A DNA stretch of 64,000 nucleotides from Aphrophora alni (Eukaryota; Arthropoda; Insecta; Hemiptera; Aphrophoridae): positions 25,439,949 to 25,503,948 of the forward strand of contig OY740774.1 of NCBI GenBank assembly GCA_963513935.1, written 5' to 3'. Position numbers and translations under genes: made by a program. Numbering within the stretch: position 1 is the first letter of the stretch; each line of letters starts with the position of its first letter. Shown here piece after piece: positions 11,180 to 25,300 of this stretch. Below the pieces are notes generated by a model. It was not told where the DNA came from. It was given only the letters and a program-made list of their open reading frames with translations, and did not search any database.

Positions 11180-13176
11180 TTAATGTGTTACAATTGGACT
11201 TTTTTATTTTACAAAAGTTAACGGATTAATTTTACAATTGCACTCTCTTTAATTTGAATGGTAATTCAGTTGATGTCAGTGGTATTCTGCGGATAAATAC
11301 TGTATTTCCCTTGTATTTTTCGGTCATAAGTTCGGCCCTTTTATCTCCCAATCGACGCCCTTATAGTCAAAACGGAAACCTTCTTCATGGATGGGCAATC
11401 ACACCATATACCCCTTTTGATTGTACCGGATTTCGTTTTTGAGTATTACCGGCACCCACATTCTAGACTTCCTTTTATTATATATATATTGATTATCTAT
11501 TATGACATTACAAAATTTATGTGAATAATTTGTCATTCACCATCACCATCCATCCAATCGGTCATGTTAAAATGTTGATAAACAATGAATATTATATTAT
11601 AAATAATTATTTGTTAAATTCAGCTTTGATAAAACAAATATTATTAGGTTAAGTAATTGTAATCATAAAATGTATTCATGAACATTTATTTCACTTATAT
11701 ACTTCCTAAATATGTATATAATGGTAAATGCTATAATGGGTATGGGCATGGCAACCCCAAGAGACCATGGCTGAATCTATACATTTTTTATATAGTCTTG
11801 GGTTAGATCACTCTCTTTGAACTTTCCTATCATATGTATCTTGACCAACTCTTCATTTCTTCCGATCTTAAAGCTGTTAAAGTATTCGAGAGGTTGAAGT
11901 CTCCTTTCTTATATGTTATCTTCAATGTCAAATTTTTCGCTTAAATATCTGTTATAAAGTCTCCCGAGTTCAAAAAAGTGGTTTTGGAAATGATGTCTGT
12001 CTTGCATCTGTCATCTGTAAAGTGCTCTACATCCCAAACAAGTAGACATTTAATCATATTTGGTGTGTGTGCATATTAGTCATATCTTGGAACTGTTTTT
12101 TCATTTGGTATTTTTTGGGGTAGCTGTCATAAGACAAAAACACAAATTCTGGGTTTTTTCAAAGTTGGTTTAAACGAATTTCATCGAATTTTGCTAAAAA
12201 AAATGTTAACTCTTAATACTTTGATGAAATGTGATAATCAGGGCATCTTCCAATGGGGAAAAAATATCAGCTTGAACTTTGTATACATGCTTAACCGAGT
12301 TCCAAGTCGATACCTTAAAAATCATTGAGAATGGAACCTGTAGATTCATGATATTTCGTAGTACCAACAGCGACATCCGTCCATGTTACTGGTTATAGTT
12401 TCAATCATTTTCTAAATATTAAATCATAAATTAGCACACTAGTGAAAAACATATTGGTTAATATTTTTCTACTTTCTCTGATTTTCTATATACTCTGAAA
12501 TTATATGTTTATGTGGAAAAGATATGAAAAAGGCTGGGAAATTTTTGGAAAATGTCAGGAATTCCAGTAGCCAGTGTTAGAGTTCACCCTGTTAATGACC
12601 CAAACTAGTGTAAAAAATTTCAAATAATTTAAAAAAAAAGTAAATGAACCTTGATCACTGTTATTTAAACTTGATTTCATTTCATAATAGTTTGGCTTTA
12701 GATGAGTGTATAACACAAGTGAAGCAAGTTTAGACCATATTTAAAAATTCAAATATTGTTAAAAATAATGTAGGCTACATTATTGAACAATAAAGTCAAG
12801 ACGTTCTCTATGGTTGATTTCAATTATTTTACTTACATTTTTGGTGACATAGTTTTTTAATCTATTTTTATTATAAATGGATATGCAAGTTTGTGCAGTG
12901 TTTTTACACATTTATTTGGGTTTAGTATTGCTATGAATATTCCAATTATCGTTTTGAACAAATTGATGAAAATAAAAACTGACTGAAGATTAGATGTTAT
13001 TGACAGAAAAAATTTGTATTAAAAAAATTGTAATAGTTGTATGCCTTTTTACTCACTCACACATACACACACACGTACGCACGTAAGCTTCGAAAATATT
13101 TTCTCAATTTTTGTCACTATTGTTTTGGCTTATTTATTTGTCAAATATATAATAATAAATATCTCTATTTTTATAG
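11180..13176. other. No gene recognised
   Basis: Contains the residual array unit (11180-11250) and the dispersed repeat copy at 11745-11935. The rest is AT-rich. I searched it for the missing first TopBP1 exon and found no convincing one. The segment 12780-12840 resembles 53215-53275, a weak short repeat. Confidence 0.35.
11745..11935 (+). repeat. Short dispersed repeat (SINE-like or UTR fragment), copy 1
   Basis: Diverged copy of a roughly 200-bp sequence also found at 22435-22650 and 28985-29190. Shared blocks include 'ggcaaccccaagagaccatggctgaatctatac', 'tagtcttgggttagatc' and 'actcttcatttcttccgatctt'. No tRNA promoter boxes are obvious, so its class is unknown. Confidence 0.6.
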
Positions 13177-13316
13177 GAATGTTTGGAGGCCGATTTCTCT
13201 CCTGAATGGATCTCAGAAGGAAATTGCTTGACTATGTCTTATACCAAGCTGGATGTATTTATTATGCAAGAATTTTCTGGTGAAGTTTTCAACAAACTAC
13301 GATCAACAAAGAGTGT
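13177..13316 (+). CDS. TopBP1: TopBP1 exon a (N-terminus and first half of BRCT0)
   Basis: Acceptor 'tttttatag', donor GT|gtaagt. Starts in phase 0 and ends with two bases of a codon. Encodes ECLEADFSPEWISEGNCL and then FIMQEFSGEVFNKLRSTKS, the FSG..V..L strand-helix of BRCT0. A preceding exon must supply the start methionine. Confidence 0.88.
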
Positions 13317-16300
13317 GTAAGTTTGTTTTCTAATAAAATTAATTATTGAGTTATAGCTTTGATAAAATTTAAAAAAATATATGTTGAAAGTTATACATAA
13401 CAAGTTTATGGGTTCATTTTGGTACTTACCCAGCCCTATCCATACAAGCAGGCATCAAATGTAAGTTATCTTATTGTGTAGTGACAGCTCTTTTGTTAAT
13501 AGTGTTGACATTGTCATGATGATCATACTTAACACCCTATACATAACAATCAAACACAATACAAAGTGTACACGATACATATATGGATGGATATTAATAT
13601 ACCTACTGTTTATATACATTATACTGTACGAATCGGGTTTTATTAAAAATGAAGATGGACATTCCACATCTGGTGGCCAAATTGTAATCCATTTAGTTTT
13701 GTAGGTCCTAGAAAACTTAAATTAATGAAGTGTAAAATTTGGTACAGAATTTAGTAGAAATAATATTAAATATGGAAATTTCTTTTTCAGAAACAATTCT
13801 AACCACCTCAAAAAATTGAGCACACCATGTTTTTAGACCTATCTTGGTTCTCAATGTTTAATCTTACATATCTTGTGTTATTGACAATAAATAAACTCGA
13901 GATGACTAGAATTAACAGAATTTGTAACAAATTATGTTCAGGAATTACTATACTAAGCTGCCTAAAATCTTGTGGAAGGGTCATAATTTTAAGGAAAAAT
14001 GGCTCATTTATTTACATTTGAACAATGGAGTTTTATTATGAAGGAACTAATAAAAAAAATGTGCAAAGGTTATCCAAAACAAATAAAAGTGCTTGTCAGA
14101 GGATTAAAAAAATGGAATCTTGCAAAGGTATTTTCAAGGAGTTGAATATACTCATACTTCCCTGTATGTATATCTTTCAAACAATTTGTTATCTTAAATT
14201 TAATTATACCCCAATGTTAAAAAAGTTATATATGTTTATAACATAAAGGTTGGAAGTGACCTACGTATCAAGCAAAATAGACTTGTCAAGTCTAAAAATT
14301 TGCTCTCACAAGTACGGAATTTTGTTGATTAATAAACTCCCATTACACTTTAAAAATATTCAATATCAGAAAGCTTTTAAGAGGAGTCTTTGATAACTCT
14401 TAGTGTCAGCATCCTATTTACTTGGTAAAGGAGTTTCACAGATACATGGTGTGACCGGTACTGTGTTTTTTTTTGTTTTTTTTTGGAGCAGTTGCTTGTT
14501 GCAATAGTGGGATGTTCTTGCATTATTCATATAAAGTAACTTTTAAATTTGTGCAGTGCATTTACCTACTATTGTTGTTCTCTTAATGTAATTATTGTTG
14601 ACTTTATTAGTCGTTTACAATGTTAATATTCAATTGTTCATTTCTTTTGAATATAGAATTGTTTTTAAATTGGTTAGAATTATAATATGCATTGGATGCT
14701 TGCTATACTATTTTAAATAATTGTTCACAACAACAAAGAAAATAAATAAATACAGTATCAACTTTTTATATTGAATAAGAAGGAAGTTTACGGCCCTTTA
14801 TTAAATATGATCTATTATACATATATGATTATAATCCTTACAAGAAAATGATTATGAATTTACATAATACAGTCGAGCAACTTTTACATAATTCAACATC
14901 GAAATGTATAATATATCACTGTAAAGGTAATGTTTCAATCATCTGACGCAACCACGTTTATATAGAATAATGTGTACTTAATGATCATATAATTTTTCAA
15001 AATGGTAATTCTTGTCCAAATACCACAATATTTTATAGTATGTTTCTTTTTCTTTCGAACTATGTGTTTAAAATTAAGCTATCTGTAATAGTTTTTGAGA
15101 TTTATTACATTCTACAAAGTAGTAACTAAACCGAATCAGACTCATTTTCTTTTCGGTGTAGTTACTAAATATGAAATATCAATTACTTACATTGATATTT
15201 TGTAACTTTTTTTTTTTTTTACACTATTAGGAAGATGAAATTTAGATCTTTCATATGGTACCACCTTTTACGTCATAGACTAATTATAGATCATTCTTTC
15301 TGAACTAGAAATTGTCGTTGTATTGGCTTGTTTTGTGTCTTAAATATGTGCCTAATCAATAGTGTGTGTGGCTCGATTTATTTCTGTTATTGTGAACTTA
15401 TTTTGTTATGTACAGTGATTTATTTATTATAATTTGTTTATACAAGTTATAATATGTGTTATTGTTTGTAGAGTTTATTGTTTTGAGTGAATGTTATTGT
15501 CAGGCTTATCTAGTATAGTACTATGTTTATGTAGAAAGGTTATGTCAAATGTGGCCTAACTTTTTAGCCAATTTCCATTTGTTTACAAATAAATAATTTT
15601 GTCTAATGAAAATTTTATAAATTGATTGTTTTTACCAAAATGTATATAAATTTATATAGGCCTATTTATACAAAATTAAAAAAATGTTGATATATGTAAA
15701 TTTGGCATTTTGTCTTCGGTTTTTGGAAAGAATCTTTAATTTCTGAGATATTCACTAAAACTTTTTTACATATAAATTTTTTTTTCATTACAAAGATAAA
15801 TTCTATGGACCTTTCTCAGAAAAATGATGTTTTGTATAATATTACTATTTTTTGTGTTTTTTTCAAATTAGGGATACTTTTTGCGAATTTCCTCTTTTAC
15901 GTAAAAAATAATTTTTTATTAAAATGAAATTTTATAAATTGATTTTTGTTTTTAGCAACTTTTATCCCCAAATATATTACACATCTCTAGTATTACTTGA
16001 ACTAAATCCATAACATTTTTTGTTTGGTAGAATATACCCTTTTCTGTGCAATTTTTGCCTCAGTTACCAGACAATTTTTTGATTCCTGACATAACTCCAA
16101 ATTTTTTACATCTAAAATTTTTATTCATTACACAGCTAAATTTTATGGATCTTTCTGAAAGAAATGATAATTAGAAGTTGTATTTCCATAATATTACTAT
16201 TTTTGGTGGTTTTTCAAATTAGGCCTAACATTTTACCTAATTTTGTAAATAAAAAAAAATTGACATGAAAATGTTACAAATTAATTTTTTTTATCAACAT

Positions 16301-19300
16301 TTATTCACAATTACATTACAAAACTTTAGTATATCTTAAAAAAAAGTGCTAAGCAATTTATTTCGGATGATATAGGTTTTTCTGAAAAAAATTAACTTCA
16401 TTTTTTGATACCTAACATACTTACTCCAAAACCGTTTCATATAATATTTTTTTATTATGTAGATAAATTCTACGCACCTTTCTGAAAAAAATGATGTCTT
16501 ACAAGTGAGGTTTTGTATAAAATTAATATTATTAAACTAAAAAAAAAAACAAACAAAAATAACCTTCATTTGATTTTGTGGGGAAAAATCAGGTCAGATA
16601 ATTTTCAAACAAATCTTGTTTTTGAACATCTTGTGGAAATAATTTGATGATCATTCCAGGACTCAACTTTGTCATCAAGTTTCCAATAGCAATATTTGTA
16701 GAAAAAATAAGTTTAATTTTTGTTCTCCCTAAAATTTGGGATATTTCTTTCAGTAAATGTTAATGTTTATTTTGCTTTATTCTAGCAGAGTTTGTGGTCC
16801 TGTTTGTCTCCGTACGTGTTTGGCTGAACGAACAAATATTCCAGAGAACAATTCACCTGTCTTTACAACAGCAATGCGCAATCTATGTATCACTGCGAGC
16901 AATGCCACACCTCAAAAAAAGGCAAGAAAGGAAATAATAATAATTCAAGAGCATTATAAAATTATGTTAATTTTTGAGCATGTTAGTCTGGTTACTAAAC
17001 TTTGAACATCTTTGTATGTTTTTCTATATTCTTCTTTAGAAAACCCCTGCAAAATGAAAAATATATAACAAAACTATTTGTCTAAGGCCATTTTTTGTGA
17101 GAAATACGAAAAAATATTAACAAATGTCAGGTGAATATTTGACAGGTTAGAATAGGTTAGGTTCTTGTTAATTATAAATTAGTTGAAGCCTGGCAGGCAA
17201 AAAGTGTTAATGTCACACCATGTATTTGGCCAAACAAGTCAACCTTGTCTAATACATACATTTTTGGGAATTTTGAATTGGAACCAAGAAAATAATGTAA
17301 TAATTAAAAGCTTGCATATGATTGGTTGAGTCGTTATGAAACGAGGAATGCGATTGGTTCTAAAGTGCCGGAAAAGTAAAACGCAAGTGAAATTAGTGTC
17401 TAGAAAAATTAATAGAATTCAATTTAAAATGGATGTCAAAAGTATCCAGAAAATAATGTTTGAATATAAATATGTTTAGAATTAATTTAGAGTTCATAAG
17501 TAAGTAGAATTTCGTTTATATATGTGTGAAAAATCGGTTAGTATGTGAAAAACAATAAGATGATATAATCGACCATGATTTTAGTTAAGCGTGTCCCGAG
17601 GCAGAGAACTCCTTGAGTAATGTCTGAACAGGGTAGACGTGTGACGTTCTGTACGAGAATTTGTGTATAACAATGGATTTTGTTGAAAATATGTTTTTTA
17701 ACTTAATGTTAAAAGACATGTATGATAGACAAACGATGTATAAACAGTAATTTTAATGGTGACAGTCTTTGAGTAATGGCTGAACGGAAAAGACGAGTTG
17801 TGCTGTCGAGTAATTTGAATGAGAACAATGAAAGCAAAATGAACTTCGGTTATGTGCTTTTAACCGAACAATTATTTCTGATCGGTAATGAATTGTTTAA
17901 AAGTGTTTTGTGTACTGGAGATCAGTTAAAATAGACTTGAACTAAACTTTTTAGGTATGATCTAAAAAATATGCACGTGTTCTTTACAGTAGTGTTGAGC
18001 TGGTATTATTGTATAAGCGAGTAAAGCTTTATAAAAAAGAATATTGAACAGTTTAATGTAATAAAGAGACTAATTAAAAATATGGCTGTTAGCAACTTGA
18101 TGGCAGAAATTAGGAGGAAAGAGAAAAAATTCGTTTGATGTCGAACCAGGAAAGAACATCTCCACGAGGAAGATTTGGCGGGTTTACGACAACAGAATCG
18201 CAAATCATCAATCCAAAGTGTGAACAGTGACTTTATGACATGATTGGTATCCATGTACAAAACATTTTATTTTAATATTTGTATAAGTATTTGATATAAA
18301 AATTTTTGTTTAACATATGTTAGCTGTATTATTTTGTTTTTTAGAAGTTTTATAAATAAATCGAAATTTAATTTTCAATTTATAAGGGATATCTCTTTGA
18401 AGGCATAATATGATTAAAAAAAGCAATGTAAATTGTTTAAAGCAAAAGAAATTAATTTGCTCTTTTTTGTTAACTTCATTTTTACGAGTTGCAACTAGAA
18501 AGGTAATTTTAATAAATAAAATTTTTGATTCTTTTGAAAAACAAATAACAAGTAAACGTAAAATAAATAAAAATGAACTAATATAAGGTATTTAACACGA
18601 ATATTCAAAAAATCTGTATGTGTATGTATAACCTATTTGTTTGCGAATAAAATATGTTCAATTTCAGCATAAAAAGGACTTCTGTTTTCTTGAGATAACC
18701 ACTGAAGTACACTTTTAAAAGAGTTCACGACCCTAAGTGATTTTAAAAATAAAATAAAATTTAAAGTCATTTAATAATTTGGTAATTATAGCATTGCCAT
18801 GGCGCCCAAAATTTATAACAATCAGCTTCTTTCTTTTACAATAATAGATGATTTAAAACACTCTCAATTAAATTACCTCACTTGTCATGTCGGCGTCTCC
18901 ACAAGTACTGGCAGAAGTATGAATCAAGAAATTAACTGGTTTCGCATTTTCATTTATTCTGACAAGATCAATAGTACTTTTAAGTTTTGTAGCTATGTCC
19001 CTTTATAATAATGCAATTACTGAGCGACACGTTTGCTTATTATACCGCCTCCTATCCTGTTTATCTGATAATTTAAAGTTCATGGCATGATAGCAGTAAT
19101 TCGTCCCGTGTATAATCCTTCCATTTTGTAAAAATTTAACGGCAGCGGTTTTGTCGGTTATATTACAGGTGAGTTGCAGTAGTGACATATTTACAAGAAC
19201 TAGGTACAAACAATATTTTGGTATCAAGTTTAAACTGTGACAGACGAGATAATAACCATACAGTTAACTGATAACAAGTGTGCTATAGGTAAGAAAAACA

Positions 19301-22300
19301 CAAATTACAGAATGAAGGGGTTTTCTAAAGAAGACTTTTTGTTTACGTCTATATATATCTGCGATCTTAAATATGAAGTAACAGTATTTTCAAATTCAAT
19401 TAATAACCAGAGGATCGAAAGCAAGTTTGGGAGAGATTTGAAAATAAACGAAAAATAAAATAGTACCTATGCAACCATCTGGTACCACTGCCGAATGAGA
19501 ACAATGTTAAATTTGGTATTATTTCGCATTTGGTACTTTTTGTATGTTCACGTATAATGGTTTGATTATGTCTGTCAGGGTTTTGTATAAATAGCAGCAA
19601 CCGAACGTTCTATTTTATTAGCTTCTGCGCTACTGTGAATGCTCAAATCATTACCTCCATTTATGGTCATATTTTTTGTCTCTTTTTTTGTAATTAACAA
19701 TATTCTGAATTAAATTCAATTTTTAAACTTTCTGCGTTTTCACTTCTACCTTGCATTGTTTTCAATCCAACCTTAATTTTCATTTATTATTCCACATTAG
19801 AAAAAATGATAATTTCCTTTAACCACAACAATTTTATCAATCAAATTTTTATCCATACACCAACCTTCTAACCTAAATTTTCCTGACAATCAAAACAATC
19901 TTTGCTACTTAAACAGATTATTATAAGCAGGCTTATTACACTAGTTTTGACACGAAAAAGTGGCCCGGAGTCAATCTGCTCATTGTGTTAATGTCGTAAC
20001 ACACAGTTGTTAATGACCAGCATTTTTTGAGAATTTTTAAAAGTATGCTCTCACTACTGTTTCCTCTAGCCAAGATATTTTTTAAACTCCATTCAGCTTT
20101 GCCTTTTAGATCCTTATTCTTCCATCTTAGGTTTTTATTCTCTTCCTCTTCTCTCCTTCCCTTGTTTCATCCTCAATTTTTTTCCTATTTCCAACTACAA
20201 TATAAAATTTAAAAAAAAACAAACTAGTTTCCCAATTATCACTGTAATTTGATTTTTTTTCCCACCTATATTTTATCTTAAAATAATTCATATCATAATT
20301 ACTGATTTAACTACTTCTTGTTTTCCAACATTTCCCATCCAATATACTCTGTTTTCGAGTTGTTAGTATTCATTTCCTCGTTCTTATTTTCGATTAATTT
20401 ATGGTGAGGATGTGAATCTGGTTATCCAGAACTTAACTGGCACCAACCAAATTTCTTTTCTAATACTTCGCTCATGCTTGTGTCCGTTGTGTTGGTCACT
20501 GGTGGTTCTGTTCTGGCCTGTTGGCTCTAATCATCCTGTCACTTTGTTTCTCGCCAGAGTACCTTCCCTTCCTAATCCTTGTCTGCGCTAGCTGCCCATG
20601 TGGGAGGGAGTCTTCCCCTAGGGGTGGAGGTGACTGTGAGGGTGTCACCCTAGCTAATTCGGGAATCATCGTAATAACATATATAAGATATCAAGCCTGA
20701 ATTTTTTCAACATCTCTCTCTTGCAGTTACGATATTCCAGTAACAGTGGATCAGTTGGTGGAGAGCAATCTGTGAACAAGACAAAGTGAGGGACTGTCTG
20801 TAGACAGAGTGTGCTTTTATGTATCAAACCAGTGTGTGATTGGTATCACCGGCCTTCCTTTAATTTGGTATTTTATAAATATTCTTCAAATTTCCAATGG
20901 CCAGTTAACATATCTGGGAAATGATCTGGTTGAGTATTTCGGAAAGACGAAATAACTCAAATGCGCCATGAATTTATATTGTAACTGGCATGTCAGTTGT
21001 AATAGGCTGTAGGCTTATTCCATGTGTGCCAGTTGGTTATGTTATAAGTAGTGTTTTGTGAATCTTAATTATGGGAATTTGTTTTATCATTCGATCAGAG
21101 GGACGTATAAGGAAAATTATGACCTATATAGGTTAGGACACACAATTTTCATTATCTATAATTAATGGTAGGTTATTTTCACCATGTTATACAGTCTGTA
21201 AAAGATATGGCCAAAATATGTCATATACCAAATATCCATTCAAAATTTTCAATAAATCTGTTTCTTAAATATTGCAGTAATAAAACCTAAAAACAAACAT
21301 AGTATCCTAACTAAGCATTTTCAAGCATATGTTCCTTTTAACCTTTTGTTTATTTAAACCACAAGGAAGTATCTATTAATAATTGCTACTAGTGAATCAT
21401 TCTCTACAACTAGAACTTATGGCTTTCCGAATCACTAAATTTCCAATTTATATTCCACAAAGACAAAAACACAAAGAAATATACATTATACCTTAATTAA
21501 TAATGTATACAATAATAATATTATACATTCATGATTATTAAGGAACACAAATTAACAATGGAAATGTCATCACTGAGATTTATTAACCACAGCGATAAAA
21601 CAGATCATCAATGTCCTTTATGCCCATTAGTCATTTTTAATTCTCCGTTGTTCTTTCATGAATCTACTTTACTTTTGTGACGACTACCAGATCACTATAC
21701 ACAACTGTTAGCTCACTCCTTTTTCCTGTGATGACTCTTGGATGTTCGATGGGCTATCTCTCATTGCCCGACAGTTCTCGCTCCCTCGGCTATACCTTTC
21801 ACAAATACTGGCCACACCTCTACTTCGTTAAGGGCTTATATGCACTTGTGTAATGTGTGTCGGTCATCGTACTCGCAAGGCAAGCATTTCAATACTTTTT
21901 TGAATTATTTCACAACAGCAGGTTCTCATTCTATTTTTTCATATGTTCCTCCTTATTCTAATACATTTTTTATATTTATTATAATTATTCTTTTCTTTAT
22001 TTGATTACAATACATTTAATATACACAATAATATACATACATAATACTTTACAATAAATACATACAATCACAATATTTACATACTACTGAATTTAAATAT
22101 ATAATATATACTTAATCCTAACAACTCTATAGTGCTATTTTCTATGAAATTTGTTGAAGGGAGGGAAGATGGATGAATAATTGTTACATTATAATTTATA
22201 GCTTTAATTATTTAAAATAATACAAGTTGGATGCATTTGTTACAGATTGAGATAAAAGAAAAAGTTTGTTTTATGGGTGGAATATACACAAGCAATCTTG

Positions 22301-25300
22301 TGGAAGCTTCAACACATCTAGTTTCAAATGCTGTGCGTTCTGCAAAGTATGAGGTAAATTTTAAATAAATATATCTTAAAGCCATTAAATGAGGCATAAG
22401 ATATCAGTATTCTGTACTTGACTTCTCTAATGTTGTTCCTAACGCTCCATAAACCCTCAGGTGCTCGCTTTGGTGTGTACGAACTTGGCAATCCCAGGGG
22501 AACCTTGCTGGATCTACACCTTTTGTCATGTAGTCTTAGGTTGGATCCATCCGTTTTTTCTTTCTTATCAGATCTCTTTTATCCAACTCTTGTTCTTTTC
22601 TGATCCTGACACTATTAGAGTATTCAAGGTTTATGGGTCTTTATTTCCATGAAGTCTTTATTTAATGCCGGTAGCTAGGGTGGAGATAATTTTATGGGCC
22701 CATTTTTTTTATCCCCAGAAAGTATATTTTTTGTCAAAATTTTCCCTTACACCATATCCTATTTTCATACATCTTTAACATACTATTTGAGTTCATGTTG
22801 ATTAGTTGAGCATGTTGTTGAGTACGGCCTGATTTTTGGTAGTTGTTAATAACCAATAGAGATTCTTAGTAAACATTATTATTTATTTTCAAAGACCCCA
22901 TTTCGCTTAAAACTCATAAATAGCTTACATCTGTTAATTTTTCATTATCATATTGTTAAGTGTGCTTTTAAAGAAAGCATAACGATAAAATGTTATCCAA
23001 ATACAGCTTTTTTGATTTGAGAGACACAACTAAATTTTGTAACCAACTCTAATATGTCAGTCATCCTAAGCAGTTAATGTAGCCTATAAAAACGTTTGGA
23101 AAATATTTAACCCAAAAGCGGATGCCCGACCCGAGATCGACCCGGTGCCCTACACATAACTTAGTTCACCAACTATAAAACACGTATTTTGCAATTCAAC
23201 ATTAAGCCCACTTAGAATTACTTGTCCTATCACAATAAATAAAATACCGTTGGAAAGCTAATGTTCCGTAGATGCATAATCATGCAAAAAAAAAATACCA
23301 CAAAAGTTATAAATAATATTCCAAAAATTGCTGAAGTTCGCATAGTTTTTATGCGTAAACTCGTAAATTTAAACTCTGCGCCTTTTCGTAAACACGGCTC
23401 CATTTTTCCCGATGCGATTACAACTCTATTTATCTGTCATTTAAGTCAACTAAAACACTGTTCTATAGATCACATGTTCCTCTTTCTAACCGTAGATTAC
23501 AAATTTTTCTCCGTCTAAAAGATCCAGAGATATATCTACTTGACCAGAGAACAAACCTGACGACATGAAATTCGTTTGGCATTCGGTGCACTTTACGAAA
23601 TGACGAAATTCATTTTTCATGTCAGATAAAGGACTTGTTCTTTACACTATGTTGTAGAGGAAATTTCATTCTATAAGTTGGTACCACTCGATATAGGCAA
23701 TACTTAGTTAAAAGGTTTTGTTTTGATCCCGGAACATACGCAATGGTGCGATGTAAATACTGTAACAAATGACGTAACGCATATTGTTTGGGAATACATA
23801 TTTATTTTATTTTGAAGGTTTGTTTATACAAATTGTATATATTTTGTATACAAGTAACAATATATGTGTTTTTATATCTAAAGTTTATGTTTTTAGTGAA
23901 TTTCTAGTTTGTGAAAGTTTATATTTGTCATAACCTAAAAGGAAAATTGTAAGTCTAGGCTATATGCAAATTTTCTTATATTTAGTGTTTTATTTGATTA
24001 TTACAAGTGTATATGTGTGTTATTCTTTGTAAAGTATGTTGTTTTAGTGAAATCTAATGATTTTGTCTTAGGCATAGCTTTAGAAAGTTACTAATTACGC
24101 CTAAATGATCGAGGTGTCAACCTAACCTTCAAGCGTCAGAATATCAATTTTTCGAAAATCGTCATTTTTATTTAGAAAATGTAACATATTATTATTCCCC
24201 CCCCCTAAATATATTCACAAATATATTACAAATCTCAAGAAATGGTTGAAAAAAATCCTAAAAATCTATTAGTATGTTATTCATTACCATTTCTGTGAAA
24301 TTTCTGCTCCGTTACTCTTTGATTTTTTGGTATTTGACCAAAAAACTCCAAATTTGATACATCTAACATTTTTTTTTCACTACACACCTACATTCTATGC
24401 ACCTTTCTGAACATAATGAGAGAAAGAACTTTTTTATAAAATATATATTACTATATTTGGTAAATTATTGAAAGAAAAAAGACCAAATTCCCTTTTTCCG
24501 TAAACTATTTTTTGTTTTTTTTGAAAATGTAACAAATTTATTTATTTTTTCCCTAAATATATTCACAAATAATACACGAAAAATGTGTATATCTTAGAAA
24601 TAGGTAGTAAGCTATTGATTTTGGATTATACAGGTATTTCTGAAAAATGATAACATCATTTTTTGACATGTAACATACTTACTCCAAAACCGTTTAAAAA
24701 ATTTTTTTTTTATTACATAGATGAATTCTATGCATCTTTCTGAGAAAAATGATGTCTTATAAGTTAAGTTTTGTATAAAAGTAATATTTTTTATTAATTT
24801 TTAAACAAACGAAGAAAATTAACATACACCGCTTCTAGGGTTTAAGTACCAACGAGTAATTTTTATCATTAATATTATTGTCTATAATAAAAATAAACTT
24901 AATCATAATCTATATAAACTTTTGTGTCATGTAATGTTTTGTTTGTCTGGAATTGGTCAAAACCAAGGATACAAAAAAATATTGTTAATGGTAGTTTTTA
25001 CTGTAAAAAGAGTGGAAGTTATCCTCTGGCTTTATTAAGTATTGCTTTTTCTGTATTCTACGTAAACTTTCTATAACATGACATTCTGTTTCACTAAATT
25101 TGCTCAAAACCAAGAATTTAAAAAATAATATTCTTATAATGCAATGTTGAGCCCAGAAGAAGGGGTAAAAGATACTTTAGTAATTATCAGCATTGGTTTT
25201 TTTTTCCTGAAAACCATTTAGGGTAAGTTTGTCCAAAAAAAGAAAGATATCTCTAGGATTATCATCTTTGCTTTATTCGTAATTTATGTAACATTTTGTG

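Noticed and set aside
11254..11442. Candidate first exon of TopBP1
   Set aside because: The frame beginning MNGNSVDVSGILRINTVFPL has no resemblance to the TopBP1 N-terminus and no donor in the right phase.
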